IMG/VR virus record: IMGVR_UViG_3300032731_001234
Coordinates: 1 to 24,778 of that record
Strand: one strand, 5' to 3'
Origin: a virus
Length of the DNA: 24,778 bases
The notes below the pieces were generated by a model. The model made no database searches, was not told the origin of the DNA, and was given only the letters and a program-made list of their open reading frames with translations. Of this stretch, positions 1-8,790 are shown in pieces. Position numbers and translations under genes: made by a program. The stretch's first letter is position 1; each line of letters opens with the position of its first letter.

Positions 1-150
1 CTCGAACGGGCACTTCGCCGGGATGGCGGCCACCCACCGCTCTGCCAATTCGACCGTCCACAAGTCCGGCTCGATGCCGGGGAGGTCGAACTTGGGGAGT
101 AGGGCCGTCAGGCGGCCCCACCAAGCTGGCGACCTGACCCTTTTATTCAT
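1..150 (-). CDS. Partial unknown protein (N-terminal 50 codons)
   Basis: This reading frame is open from an ATG at 150-148 on the minus strand to the window edge. The peptide begins MNKRVRSPAWWGRLTALLPK and goes on to an amphipathic stretch containing PGIEPDLWTVELAERWVAAI. The start overlaps the stop of the pentapeptide gene as ATGA, a typical translational coupling arrangement, which is the main reason to call it. GC-rich codon use matches the bulk of the window and contrasts with the AT-richer gene just upstream. I do not recognise the family and the rest of the protein lies outside the window. It is the third gene in the fibre transcription unit, so a virion or tail-assembly role is only an inference. 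Confidence 0.7.
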   Translation of the reverse strand, partial: MNKRVRSPAWWGRLTALLPKFDLPGIEPDLWTVELAERWVAAIPAKCPFE

Positions 151-548
151 AGCTCAGGAAGACCCTTGGTGTTTTCGTTTACGCTTATATCTCTCAAATC
201 AGCTCCCGTTAAATTAGCACCGGTCAGGTCAGCTCCCTCCAGATGACAATACCTCATTTTAGCATTGCTCAGGTTTACAGAAGTTAGATTGGAGTACTCC
301 ATGCTGGCTCCAGAAAGTTCGCACTCTGACATATCAGAGTCAGTAAAGTTACATCCTCTTAAGTTAGCTCCTAGCATAAAAGCCCTATTTAAGTTGCAAT
401 TTTTTAGACTAGAGTCCTCTAACTGTGCATACTTTAAAAAAGTTTCAGATAAATCAGAATTGTCTAAATTCGATCCTGGAGAAATTTCGTGGTTGTTTAC
501 GTTCATTGGTTTGGGGGTCCGTTTACAGATTAAACAGCTTTCTGACAT
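147..548 (-). CDS. Pentapeptide-repeat protein
   Basis: The 133-aa protein has a short N-terminus with a CxxC pair (ESCLICKR), then about 95 residues of A(D/N)Lxx-type pentapeptide repeats, for example GADLTGANLTGADL near the C-terminus and GANLRGCNF in the middle. Such repeats fold as a right-handed quadrilateral beta-helix. Some family members mimic DNA and bind gyrase; most have no known activity. There is no signal peptide or membrane segment. It lies 23 nt downstream of the fibre stop in the same direction, and the next gene starts within its stop codon. No Shine-Dalgarno precedes the ATG. Base composition is clearly more AT-rich than the fibre body, suggesting separate acquisition. The repeat class is certain; the role is not. 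Confidence 0.88.
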   Translation of the reverse strand: MSESCLICKRTPKPMNVNNHEISPGSNLDNSDLSETFLKYAQLEDSSLKNCNLNRAFMLGANLRGCNFTDSDMSECELSGASMEYSNLTSVNLSNAKMRYCHLEGADLTGANLTGADLRDISVNENTKGLPEL

Positions 549-571
549 TATGGCACACTACTAGGATGATG

Positions 572-3500
572 TCAAGACGTCCTCATGATGTAGGCCAGTG
601 AGAGGTAGGGAGGCAGATTAGCGTTGGTTGCTGAGGAACCCATAGTTGAAGTACTACCGGAAACAGCGTGAGAGTGAGCACCTCCCCCTAGAGTTTTAAC
701 TCCACTATTCTCAATAACTTGTCCACAACAACTAGCACCAGGCCCAGGTCCGTCACCAGATCCGTTAGTCTCATAGTTCTGTTCGACGTGGGTGTGATTT
801 GGCTCTTCGTTGGTGCTACCAGATATGGTGTGAGCGTGTTCCACTAGGGTTGCATTAGCACTACCTCCTGTGCCACCAACCGAGTACGTGGTACCGGCTC
901 CAACAACAAACCGGTCACGGAGATTCGGTGTACCTCCGACACCGTCGCAAAGGCGCCAACCGGCTGGGATCGATGGGATAGACCCGGACCACATTACAAT
1001 TGTACCGATCGGGATTGTCTGATCGACGAGAGTTTTTACAAACTGAGCAATCGCACGCTCGGTCGCCACCTTCTGATCCGATCCAGCCGTCGGGCTGATC
1101 CCCACACTAGATGTCACCGCCGATGTAAGTGCGGCGGCTGTCTCGCTACCAAGACGGATACCCCCAAACGGTACAATGCTGTTGTTGAGAGGTAGGCCGA
1201 TGTTAATAGCAAACTGAGTTATGTCGTCATTCGGGTCATTGGGGTCGCCACCGGGCAACTCAACAGAGTTAGTAGTGACTGTTACACCATTACCACTCGC
1301 AACACTATTTGTGAACCGGACATCGAGTTCGTTAGCCAGGTCGAGTGCAGTAACGGCCACCTTATCACTGACACCTGACGAAGACGAACCCTTCGCCCCC
1401 CGAATCATAGAGGCATCGGCCAGTTGCACTAGTCCGGCCTTGGCTCGGCTCGCATAGACAGCAGGCGGGTTGCGGCTAGCCACAATATCACCGGTCGTCA
1501 ACGACTTAAACTCAGTGTCGTTGCTGAAGAACAGAGTGGTGTCCCGGCCCATAACCAGGCTGGAGCCATCCTGCATGAGCAGGGTGTTGCGGACGATTAC
1601 GTTATTCAGGACCTGGTTGGTGACGTTCCCGGGCTCGCCCCCAGACGACAGTGGAATCGCGAACTGCTCACCGGATCGCAGGTCGAAGACCGTAGTCCCC
1701 AGGTAGTAGTTGCCCTCCTCGTTCATGCCGGTAGCGTACACTCGCCCGCCATTCTCCTCAACGATAATCTTGCCGAGGGCGAAATCCTGCTCGAGAGGAT
1801 CGCCTTGGAAGGTGGGGAACGCAGTATCGTAGTTCAGGTATCCAGTCCATTCCCACGTGTGGCCCGAGGCACGGATTACGGACGGGCGGCGGAGGCCGAT
1901 CCGGAACCCGACAGTGCTGGCACTAGACGATGTTTTGATCGTGATCGGGGTGACTGATGGCCCGAGGGGGCTCGAACCAATGCTGAACCACACACCCGCC
2001 CTGGCCCGCATAGCCTCTAGGGCCACCTTAGTCGAGCTGTTATCAGGGTTCTCAGTCAGCTCGGGGTAGTCCCGGTCTTGGCTGGGGTAGTGATCGGCCG
2101 TAAAGACCTCGCGAGCCTTGGACCCTTGAGTGAGGTAGGTCACGTACTGGCCGGGAAACTGGACATCGAGCTTACCGGGCCTAAACACCTCATCGTATGT
2201 CCGGACTTGCGTGATGGTCAGCGGGTCGAGTAGGAGATCGGTACCGGTGTTAAGTGGGTACCCCGCCACACCCTCCTGCTTCTCCATGATGTAGTAGGGC
2301 TGAGGGCGGCGGATGCCACGACCCTCCTTGATAAATCCTTCCAGGATTACGCGATACACCCGGTCATCGTCCTTACGTGTGTCGCTTGCCCGGATAATTT
2401 TTACCGGGGACTTGTCGAAGATAAAATCGAGAGAGGAGAATACTGCCTCGGAGCCGGATGGCGACTCGAGAAGTTTGTATCGGAACGCATAGTCAAAACG
2501 TTTCAACAGGTAGCCGTCGTCGTCCAGATCGGTCTCCTCTTCGAGGATATTGGAGTACGTGACGGGGATATACCACGCACCAGAACCGACGATGGTGTTG
2601 GGGAGTTCGTTAACGCCCCCCGGAGTGCCGCTGTAGTCCTCAGGGGCCGGGTCCCACACAAAGATCTTGGACCGGTCGTCGAGGGCTGAGAACCCCCCGG
2701 ACGAGATGGGATCGGGTTGGACCAGGTTACCCGTATACAGGATGGAGTTACCCAGCTCGTCAAAACCACTCACATAGATCCGTTTGCGATTGGCTTGACT
2801 GGGTCCGCCGGCCAGCTCCCACACCCCCTCACTGACCTTCCGGGTATACGAGAATTGTCCGAACGCGATGTCGGAAGCGGAGGGCGGATTGACTAGCGAT
2901 AATATCGATGCGATATTGGAATTCTGAACATATACCCTAATGGTGCTAGGAGCATCCCCATCCGGAGTACGATTCTTGTACGTATAAGCCAGGGTCTTAT
3001 TGTAGTCAATCGTCAATCCCGTATTGATCTCGGTGTCTTCGAGGGTGGCGGGGCGACCGTCGGGCAAGGGGTCGTAGCTTAAGGGGAGGGGGGGGATGAT
3101 CTGGGTGATGCGGGTGCCGCTGTACCCAGGGGCGGTGGTCGCCTCATCCTGACTGAAGGATTTGTCTTTGTAGCCGATACCACGCAGTGAGATGTCGCCA
3201 AAATCACTACAGGAGTTGGTAATCGACAAATCGGCTCCGCTCTCGGATACAAAGTGGTCGGAGTTGCCGATAACAAACACAGACACGATCTGGATGGCGG
3301 CATCGTTCGAGCCGCGCATACCGAAGCTACGGTATTTGAACAGGTCGGTATTGCACGTCTTGTATTGCTTACCTGCACCGGATTCTTTGTTGGTAGGGGG
3401 ATCCTGGAAGTATGTGGTGGGGGCGAAACAGTTGGGGTCGGTTTGCAGCGATACCTGAGTGAAATTCGCGGTCACCATGGACTTGAAGCCGGCTACGCGG

Positions 3501-5875
3501 CTACCTTCAGCCCACAGGCCGTTCAGGCCGAAGATGGAGCGAACGGAGCAGTTAAATACGTAGGGGGAGCTGGACCTGGTCGAGTTGATATCCGGCAACG
3601 GGAGGATCGATCCGTCTGTGTCACGGATCCTGGTGGCGCCAGGGTACGAGAGTGGGGCGTTGGACCTGCTGTCTCCCCCCACCAACCCAGTCTGGTTCTC
3701 TTCTAGATCCTGACCCCGGTTGGCTTTACTATTTGCGATCGGAGCCACGATGGTGGTTTCGGCCGGAATCGGCTCGAGGCCCTCAGATCCCCAGTTGTCG
3801 ATCTCCCGGAACAGGTTGTTTAGCCGCGAGTAATACGGGGTTTCGGTTCCGCTACCGTTGATCTCGGCCTGAGAGGCGAAGACTACTGACGTGACGGTGT
3901 TGTGGCTGCGGGAGTATTGCGGGTTGTCGGTAAAGGTAAGTAGCGAAACATACGTGCCGCCGGTCACTTTCAACATCGCGGTCCGGCTGGTTTGCGGATC
4001 GTTCTGGACTGGAGTCAGCTCGGGCACGTACATCGGGTGGAGCCTAACCTTCCTCAGGTCGACACCATCGATCGAGATGCCGCGAGGCACAATTAGGCCA
4101 CCGGTCTGAGGGTTGACAACAGACAGGTTGTCGTAGTACAGTTCGTCGTTGACACTAAAAGCGCCGTTAACATACTCAAGGGTGACGATCCAGTTCGAGC
4201 TGGACGGCGACTGCTTTTCGATCCGGGCGATGTTGCCGACCCCACCGGATTCGCTGTACAGGACGCGGCCGAGGTTTAGAGCGCGTGGTGGCTGGGTTGA
4301 TACCGGATCACTTACATCGATAGTCAGGTGAGTGACGCGATCACCGGCTTGAACACTACCGATTGTGTATCCGACATTAGTGCGTTGGATGAGTCCGGTA
4401 TCTTCGGTGATCGATAGGGTCGCTAGGGAACCCGGTGCATTGTCAATATAGTAGTCGCCAGGGGCGAGTTCGATCATCACCCTGTCGTAGCGGTCATTGG
4501 ATTGCCCGGATCGTCTTGACTCCCGTACCGCCTCGATGATCGCCCGCTCGAGGGTTCGGAAGGGACGGTCAGAGTCGAAGCCCGCGTTACCAGTGGAGTC
4601 GTCACCGATACTCAAGTCGACGAAAATAGTGTTGCGGGTCGTCGATAGGGAGCTGGCTACACCAGTGCGGTCGCAACGGGGTACATTGGCTATACTGATT
4701 AGTCCGCCGGTCCCATTGGCGTAAAGGGAGACTAGGTTGTTGTAAACTCGGTAACATTTACCGAGAGTGGGGTCGGACTGGGAGGGTTCGAAGCTATAAG
4801 TGCCGGGGCTGGCTTCGGGGTAACGGGAGGGGAGAATGGCACCATCCGGACACTCGGTAGCGACCCTATCACCAATGAACTCCCGCCCACCGCAAGACAG
4901 AAACGTCCCCAGTACCGGATTGCACTCGGATCCCGGGGCCTCTTCAAATTTCCACTGTCCCGTCGCCGCGTGGTAAAAGAGTTCGAGGTGCGCGTCGCGG
5001 ATGTTGACGATCCAATCGTCCACTGACCCATTAAGCATCTCGGTGCTGGTGGGATTCTGTCGAATGATTATCGGAAAACGATCAAATGTTCCACTTATAT
5101 CAACAATAGCAATCCGATCCGAATCGTTAGGAGACTCGGGCAACGTGACAATGATGCTACCGCTGCTGGTGTCAGCAATGACCCTCTCCCAGATAAGGGG
5201 GGTGTAGTCCGCTGACTTGATCGATGTGTTGGTGAGGTTTTGGGGATATGTGTTGAGATTACCTACAAACGTGTTGGGGCGGATATCAATATAGCCGGTG
5301 CCGACAACTTGACCCGATACCGGGTCAGTGGCTAGAGCGGTCCCGGTACTATTGAGCCGGATTCGGGCCAGGGGGATATGGGCCTGAGTCACACTGGGCA
5401 GTGAATTGCCCATCGAAACCGTGAGCGGAGTGCTGCCGTCGTCCAGGACGTACAGGTATGAGACGGAGTTAACGCCCCCCAGGATCTGGACAAGCTGACG
5501 CGACCAGGATACCTGGTTACCACCGCGGCCGATAAAGGTGCCGGCCTCGACGGTTACGCCGATGCCACCGGATCCTGCGGGACGGGTAGCGGGCACACCC
5601 GGTACCACCACTTCCGAGGTTGTCGCGTCCCAACCAAGTACGATGCCGTCGTGGGCGGAACGGCCCAACGCCGATTCGATATCTACCCGCGGATCGGCAA
5701 TCTCCCAGTCCTTGATACCATCACGTTGACCGATCTCCCACCCGGCTTCGTCACCGGAGGTAGGGTCGGTGTAGTAGTTGGTGCGGGTGTCGCCGGTGAA
5801 CTTAGCCCCCTCCTGTACGGAATTAAGGTAAGAACTGGAGACTGCGCGGCCGTTCTGAAATACGATTCTTTCCAC
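572..5875 (-). CDS. Giant tail fibre with C-terminal tail-collar domain
   Basis: A 1767-aa structural protein. The N-terminus (FQNGRAVSSSYLNSVQEGAK) looks like the baseplate-attachment type of fibre N-terminus. Residues about 230-315 form a beta-rich segment (VADTSSGSIIVTLPESPNDS onward) of a kind I associate with phage fibre proteins. From about residue 414 a pectin-lyase-like/DUF1565-type beta-helix start is visible (IFVDLSIGDD, then RPFRTLERAIIEAV). A long beta-rich shaft follows. Residues 1621-1767 are a phage tail collar domain: IPIGTIVMWSGSIPSIPAGW, NLRDRFVVGAG, HAHTISGS, HSHAVSGS and a PPYLSLAYIMR-type end. The start is a GTG, 25 nt below the predicted start point of the element at 5897-5915, with no Shine-Dalgarno. 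The collar end is more AT-rich than the shaft, which fits exchange of receptor-binding tips. It probably acts at the tail in host recognition. Confidence 0.93.
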   Translation of the reverse strand: MERIVFQNGRAVSSSYLNSVQEGAKFTGDTRTNYYTDPTSGDEAGWEIGQRDGIKDWEIADPRVDIESALGRSAHDGIVLGWDATTSEVVVPGVPATRPAGSGGIGVTVEAGTFIGRGGNQVSWSRQLVQILGGVNSVSYLYVLDDGSTPLTVSMGNSLPSVTQAHIPLARIRLNSTGTALATDPVSGQVVGTGYIDIRPNTFVGNLNTYPQNLTNTSIKSADYTPLIWERVIADTSSGSIIVTLPESPNDSDRIAIVDISGTFDRFPIIIRQNPTSTEMLNGSVDDWIVNIRDAHLELFYHAATGQWKFEEAPGSECNPVLGTFLSCGGREFIGDRVATECPDGAILPSRYPEASPGTYSFEPSQSDPTLGKCYRVYNNLVSLYANGTGGLISIANVPRCDRTGVASSLSTTRNTIFVDLSIGDDSTGNAGFDSDRPFRTLERAIIEAVRESRRSGQSNDRYDRVMIELAPGDYYIDNAPGSLATLSITEDTGLIQRTNVGYTIGSVQAGDRVTHLTIDVSDPVSTQPPRALNLGRVLYSESGGVGNIARIEKQSPSSSNWIVTLEYVNGAFSVNDELYYDNLSVVNPQTGGLIVPRGISIDGVDLRKVRLHPMYVPELTPVQNDPQTSRTAMLKVTGGTYVSLLTFTDNPQYSRSHNTVTSVVFASQAEINGSGTETPYYSRLNNLFREIDNWGSEGLEPIPAETTIVAPIANSKANRGQDLEENQTGLVGGDSRSNAPLSYPGATRIRDTDGSILPLPDINSTRSSSPYVFNCSVRSIFGLNGLWAEGSRVAGFKSMVTANFTQVSLQTDPNCFAPTTYFQDPPTNKESGAGKQYKTCNTDLFKYRSFGMRGSNDAAIQIVSVFVIGNSDHFVSESGADLSITNSCSDFGDISLRGIGYKDKSFSQDEATTAPGYSGTRITQIIPPLPLSYDPLPDGRPATLEDTEINTGLTIDYNKTLAYTYKNRTPDGDAPSTIRVYVQNSNIASILSLVNPPSASDIAFGQFSYTRKVSEGVWELAGGPSQANRKRIYVSGFDELGNSILYTGNLVQPDPISSGGFSALDDRSKIFVWDPAPEDYSGTPGGVNELPNTIVGSGAWYIPVTYSNILEEETDLDDDGYLLKRFDYAFRYKLLESPSGSEAVFSSLDFIFDKSPVKIIRASDTRKDDDRVYRVILEGFIKEGRGIRRPQPYYIMEKQEGVAGYPLNTGTDLLLDPLTITQVRTYDEVFRPGKLDVQFPGQYVTYLTQGSKAREVFTADHYPSQDRDYPELTENPDNSSTKVALEAMRARAGVWFSIGSSPLGPSVTPITIKTSSSASTVGFRIGLRRPSVIRASGHTWEWTGYLNYDTAFPTFQGDPLEQDFALGKIIVEENGGRVYATGMNEEGNYYLGTTVFDLRSGEQFAIPLSSGGEPGNVTNQVLNNVIVRNTLLMQDGSSLVMGRDTTLFFSNDTEFKSLTTGDIVASRNPPAVYASRAKAGLVQLADASMIRGAKGSSSSGVSDKVAVTALDLANELDVRFTNSVASGNGVTVTTNSVELPGGDPNDPNDDITQFAINIGLPLNNSIVPFGGIRLGSETAAALTSAVTSSVGISPTAGSDQKVATERAIAQFVKTLVDQTIPIGTIVMWSGSIPSIPAGWRLCDGVGGTPNLRDRFVVGAGTTYSVGGTGGSANATLVEHAHTISGSTNEEPNHTHVEQNYETNGSGDGPGPGASCCGQVIENSGVKTLGGGAHSHAVSGSTSTMGSSATNANLPPYLSLAYIMRTS

Positions 5876-5896
5876 AGACGGGATGGGATAATTGCT

Positions 5897-5915
5897 CTTC
5901 TACAAGGCTTTCAAC
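5897..5915 (-). promoter_or_regulatory. Predicted phage late promoter P1 (fibre)
   Basis: On the minus strand this reads GTTGAAAGC-CTT-GTAGAAG, one of eight copies of the window-wide element. It sits in the short gap between the 158-aa gene and the fibre. If transcription begins at the G of TAGA, the leader to the GTG start is about 25 nt. It would drive the fibre, the pentapeptide protein and the downstream partial gene. Confidence 0.75.
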
Positions 5916-5924
5916 GTGTGAGTG

Positions 5925-6401
5925 TTAGGGCAGGCGATACCAGATGACGCGGCCTAGCCAGGCGGGGCTGGGGCCGAAGGAACACAACTCGACAAGTACG
6001 AGGGCGCCGGTCTCGGCGTAGGTGCTGGGATCTACCCCCTCGCCCCAATCAACATCGTAGTCGAAATACGTGGTAAACGTCTCCAGCGGGGTGCCGACAA
6101 ACCGCAACAGGATCCGGATCTCGCGATAAAAGCCCGCCGGGATATCGCTGGGGTTGGGGACTGGCACCGGCAAGTTGTCCGGATTGGTGACATCGAGATC
6201 GATGTAGTTTCCGGCGAACAAATTGCCGTTGATGGGGTGGTTGACGCATGCGCCACCCAACTCGATTGGGTTTCCGGCAACATCCGCCACCCACACCCGG
6301 CCATCCGCCGTATTGGTAATCAATTCCCCATCGGCGCCATCACCGATAAACGGCTCCTCGCCGGGAAGTGATGTAGTGAGTGTTTGTACGGTTGCTTCCA
6401 C
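5925..6401 (-). CDS. Putative virion protein (158 aa), fibre-associated
   Basis: A beta-rich 158-aa protein that I cannot assign firmly. Its N-terminal part has the pattern GELITNTADGRVWVADVAGN, like the GEl-x-N-xx-dgrLyv-xd-xxG motif found at the N-terminus of many phage tail-tip and major-tropism-type proteins. A similar motif (RGELFLNEVHEELYYVGADG) occurs in the 110-aa protein at 21544-21876. The start is GTG directly after TATCCC, only about 15 nt from the predicted transcription start of its own promoter, with no Shine-Dalgarno. It lies upstream of the fibre in the same direction, separated by the fibre's own promoter. A baseplate- or fibre-connecting role is inference from position. Confidence 0.8.
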   Translation of the reverse strand: MEATVQTLTTSLPGEEPFIGDGADGELITNTADGRVWVADVAGNPIELGGACVNHPINGNLFAGNYIDLDVTNPDNLPVPVPNPSDIPAGFYREIRILLRFVGTPLETFTTYFDYDVDWGEGVDPSTYAETGALVLVELCSFGPSPAWLGRVIWYRLP

Positions 6402-6412
6402 GGGATAAATAG

Positions 6413-6431
6413 CTTCTACCCTGCTTTCAAC
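6413..6431 (-). promoter_or_regulatory. Predicted phage late promoter P2 (158-aa gene)
   Basis: The minus strand reads GTTGAAAGC-AGG-GTAGAAG. It lies back to back with P3 on the plus strand; the two nine-base cores form GCTTTCAAC-C-GTTGAAAGC at 6423-6441. The predicted leader to the GTG at 6401 is about 15 nt. Confidence 0.75.
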
Positions 6432-6432
6432 C

Positions 6433-6451
6433 GTTGAAAGCCCTGTAGAAG
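6433..6451 (+). promoter_or_regulatory. Predicted phage late promoter P3 (baseplate operon)
   Basis: The plus strand reads GTTGAAAGC-CCT-GTAGAAG. The predicted leader to the GTG at 6466 is about 18 nt. No other copy of the element, and no obvious terminator, was seen from here to the terminase stop at 15315, so the whole baseplate-terminase block may be one transcript. Confidence 0.75.
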
Positions 6452-6465
6452 ACTGAATTTACGCC

Positions 6466-7485
6466 GTGGCAACGTACCTGACCGATTCCTGGTCGACAAT
6501 ATCCGGCCTGGCAGCGGTAGCCTACGGCTCCCCGGATCGGTATCCGGAGGTGGCTAACCAGGTTCGGCGCAAATCGGTCACGGGCTTCCTCGGACCGACA
6601 CCCCCCAGCGATGTGATCGGCAACCGCCTCGATCGGATCAGTATGGGGGATGCGCTGACGGCCGAGTACGGTCGGGGTCAGGACTTCGCCCGGTTTATAG
6701 ACGGCCAAGGCCAACCGCTATCTGTGTGGTCCGATAGGATTTACTCGGGGGTGTTGCAGGCCTATAACGAATTCGCGACATACGAGTCATCCCTAACCGA
6801 TGCGTTTGAATACGTTTTCGATGGGTTGGGGATAACACTCGACACTCAGCGGGTAAAAGACCACCTCGTTGGTTCGGTATCCGACCTCGATCTGTACAGT
6901 CAGTTGGCGTCGAGTGTCACCTACAACAAGCTGGATAAGTTGCCGGCCGGGACCCGCATTGATCTCGATGACAGCACCGGTCTCGATAGCGACTCCGCCG
7001 GTGTGGGTTTTCCTACCGGGTATCTGACCCCCGCTAACTACTTCAGCGGGGTTGCGTATCCGGGCATGGGGACAGACGGTACCAATCTGCCAGACAGCAT
7101 TGTTAAGTCGGTTACTGAGGGGTACCAGGGATACGCCACTCTCCAACCGCTCGACGACCTCCTACGGCCCGGAATCGCCGCGCTGATGTCGCTAGCGGAT
7201 ATCCGAGATGTCCGTGGTACGAATCGGGCGATAGCCGGGCTGGGTACGATTGGCACCCTGAAAGATCTGAGCGGTATCGGCTCTATGAGTCCGGCCGACC
7301 AGATCATGTACAGCGTAAATCTCTCCGAGATTGTTGTCGGGATGAACGGGTACACAGTGTACGATCCGGCCACCGACTCAAACGGTGATTTTATCGACAC
7401 CTCCCTGGTGCCGGATTACGCCGCTGATAACGCCGACACCGGTCTGCCCTACTCCCAACGTCCCCGCACTACCACCTTCGATTGA
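6466..7485 (+). CDS. Putative baseplate protein with LysM-like N-terminus
   Basis: A 339-aa protein starting at GTG. Residues about 7-35 (DSWSTISGLAAVAYGSPDRY, then PEVANQV) match the pattern of a LysM-like repeat (dT-x-x-IA-x-x-YG-x-x-xxx-x-I-x-xxN), as found in small baseplate proteins such as T4 gp53 and P2 gpX. The remainder is soluble, glycine- and aspartate-rich, without recognised motifs. It is the first gene of the baseplate block and is followed after 12 nt by the gpJ-like gene, the position expected of a wedge or hub component. No Shine-Dalgarno is visible. The structural role is well supported by context; the LysM match is moderate. Confidence 0.82.
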   Translation: MATYLTDSWSTISGLAAVAYGSPDRYPEVANQVRRKSVTGFLGPTPPSDVIGNRLDRISMGDALTAEYGRGQDFARFIDGQGQPLSVWSDRIYSGVLQAYNEFATYESSLTDAFEYVFDGLGITLDTQRVKDHLVGSVSDLDLYSQLASSVTYNKLDKLPAGTRIDLDDSTGLDSDSAGVGFPTGYLTPANYFSGVAYPGMGTDGTNLPDSIVKSVTEGYQGYATLQPLDDLLRPGIAALMSLADIRDVRGTNRAIAGLGTIGTLKDLSGIGSMSPADQIMYSVNLSEIVVGMNGYTVYDPATDSNGDFIDTSLVPDYAADNADTGLPYSQRPRTTTFD

Positions 7486-7497
7486 TAACTAACTACC

Positions 7498-8790
7498 ATG
7501 GCAACTGAGATATTCGGACCGTTACTCCCGTTACAGCTTGATAGCCGAAATGTGAATGAGTTGGTGCGGGCGATTCAGTCCCGGATCCATATCGAGTCGG
7601 GCGGTCAGTTGACCGATTTCACACCGGCATCACCCCTAGCGGCCATCAGCGAAGGGCAGGGATTTGCCCAAGCCGAACTGTTGTACTATTTGAATTCGCT
7701 GCCGGAGGCCGTCACCATCCAGTGGTTGCGTAGTCTGGGGGTTCAGCGTCGAATCGGGTCCAGGGCGCTTGTCGATGTGACGTTTTTTCGGGTCCCTGGG
7801 TACACCCGGCCCGTCACCATCCCCTCCGGCACGAAAGTCTACGCCAACTCCGGTCAAGTATTCGTACTCCTGGATCAGGTGCGGATGACCGAATCGAGTG
7901 CGACCGTTACGGCTCAATCGGAGCGGTGGGGCACTGTGTATAATGTGCCGGCCGGGAGTATCGGACGTGTTGAGCGTAACTTTCTCGGGCTCGATCTGGT
8001 AACGAATAACGCTCCGGCCGCCGGTGGCACCGATCTCGAGACCGTTGATGGGATGAAGCTGAGGGCGTTTGAGTTGTTTGGTAGGCGTAACTTGACCTCC
8101 CGGACTGACTTTGAGGGCGAAGTGTCCGCCATCGCACCCGAGGCAACACTGGTCCGGGTGATGCCATACGAGGAGAGGTTTGGTATTGAATCTCGGGGGG
8201 TGTATGTGGTGGCGGGTGGTGACGATGGCAGCCAGCTTAGCGTGCCGACTCAATCCCTACTTCTGACATCACTGCGGGATCGCGTTCCCCTAGATGTCAA
8301 GGTGTACTTGTCGGCGCCGACCGTATTGCCGGTAGAGGTGGTCGCTAGCATCCAATGGGACCCGAGGGTGACGACCACCTTCACTGACACCCTCGCTAAT
8401 CAGATCAAAACCCTGCTGGCCGATCTCATCTACCCATCAGCTATCGGACTAGGTAACAACCTACCCGGCTCGAGCGTACTTAGGGAGTTGCTGGCGCTCG
8501 ATTTCGTAGTCGACATACCTGTGCTGGATATTAAGCAGATGGCGCTCGATCCGGACATTACCGGGGCGACTGATGGGTATTGCGGGAGGTTCCTAGGAAC
8601 GGAGGACGAAGTAAATGATACGTGTACGTATGAGTACGAGCAAGTAATTGATAGGGTATCGGCCACCCCCCTCTCGGTACCTGATTCAACATCCGGATTC
8701 AGACTTTACAGGGTGATAGTTTCACTCACATCGGTAGTTGACTTCAGCACACTGACCTATACGTACGAGGACCTGTACCGTGTTGTCTAA
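7498..8790 (+). CDS. Baseplate J-like wedge protein
   Basis: A 430-aa protein with the course of a Baseplate_J family member (P2 gpJ / T4 gp6 type). A helical N-terminus (PLAAISEGQGFAQAELLYYL) is followed by a beta segment with VDVTFFRVPGYTRPVTIPSG, the typical 'TIPSGTkv' core. Later come NVPAGSIGRV and the AGGTDLETVDGMKLRAFELF region, matching 'gGtDaEsdealR-xR', and finally the LPVEVVASIQ segment with a helical DTLANQIKTLL. These proteins form the wedge that links hub to sheath. The gene ends in an 11-nt overlap with the next one. A short Cys-containing stretch near the C-terminus (YCGRFLG, NDTCTYEYE) is a local extension not usual for gpJ. Confidence 0.92.
   Translation: MATEIFGPLLPLQLDSRNVNELVRAIQSRIHIESGGQLTDFTPASPLAAISEGQGFAQAELLYYLNSLPEAVTIQWLRSLGVQRRIGSRALVDVTFFRVPGYTRPVTIPSGTKVYANSGQVFVLLDQVRMTESSATVTAQSERWGTVYNVPAGSIGRVERNFLGLDLVTNNAPAAGGTDLETVDGMKLRAFELFGRRNLTSRTDFEGEVSAIAPEATLVRVMPYEERFGIESRGVYVVAGGDDGSQLSVPTQSLLLTSLRDRVPLDVKVYLSAPTVLPVEVVASIQWDPRVTTTFTDTLANQIKTLLADLIYPSAIGLGNNLPGSSVLRELLALDFVVDIPVLDIKQMALDPDITGATDGYCGRFLGTEDEVNDTCTYEYEQVIDRVSATPLSVPDSTSGFRLYRVIVSLTSVVDFSTLTYTYEDLYRVV

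Noticed and set aside
3254-3706. Plus-strand open frame (150 codons) opposite the fibre
   Set aside because: Shadow of the fibre coding frame; no ribosome site or recognised features.
3966-3974. ACTTTCAAC inside the fibre gene, similar to the promoter core
   Set aside because: It lacks the last core base and the RTAGARR tail on the minus strand, and it lies deep in a coding region.
5870-5915. Sigma-70 reading of the element with TTGAAA as -35 and TTATCC 17 nt later as -10
   Set aside because: It fits the fibre and roughly the 158-aa gene but fails at the other copies, while the TAGA tail is common to nearly all.
7636-8253. Long minus-strand open frame (205 codons) opposite the gpJ-like gene
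   Set aside because: It lies wholly within a well-supported gene, has low-complexity shadow composition and no promoter or domain.
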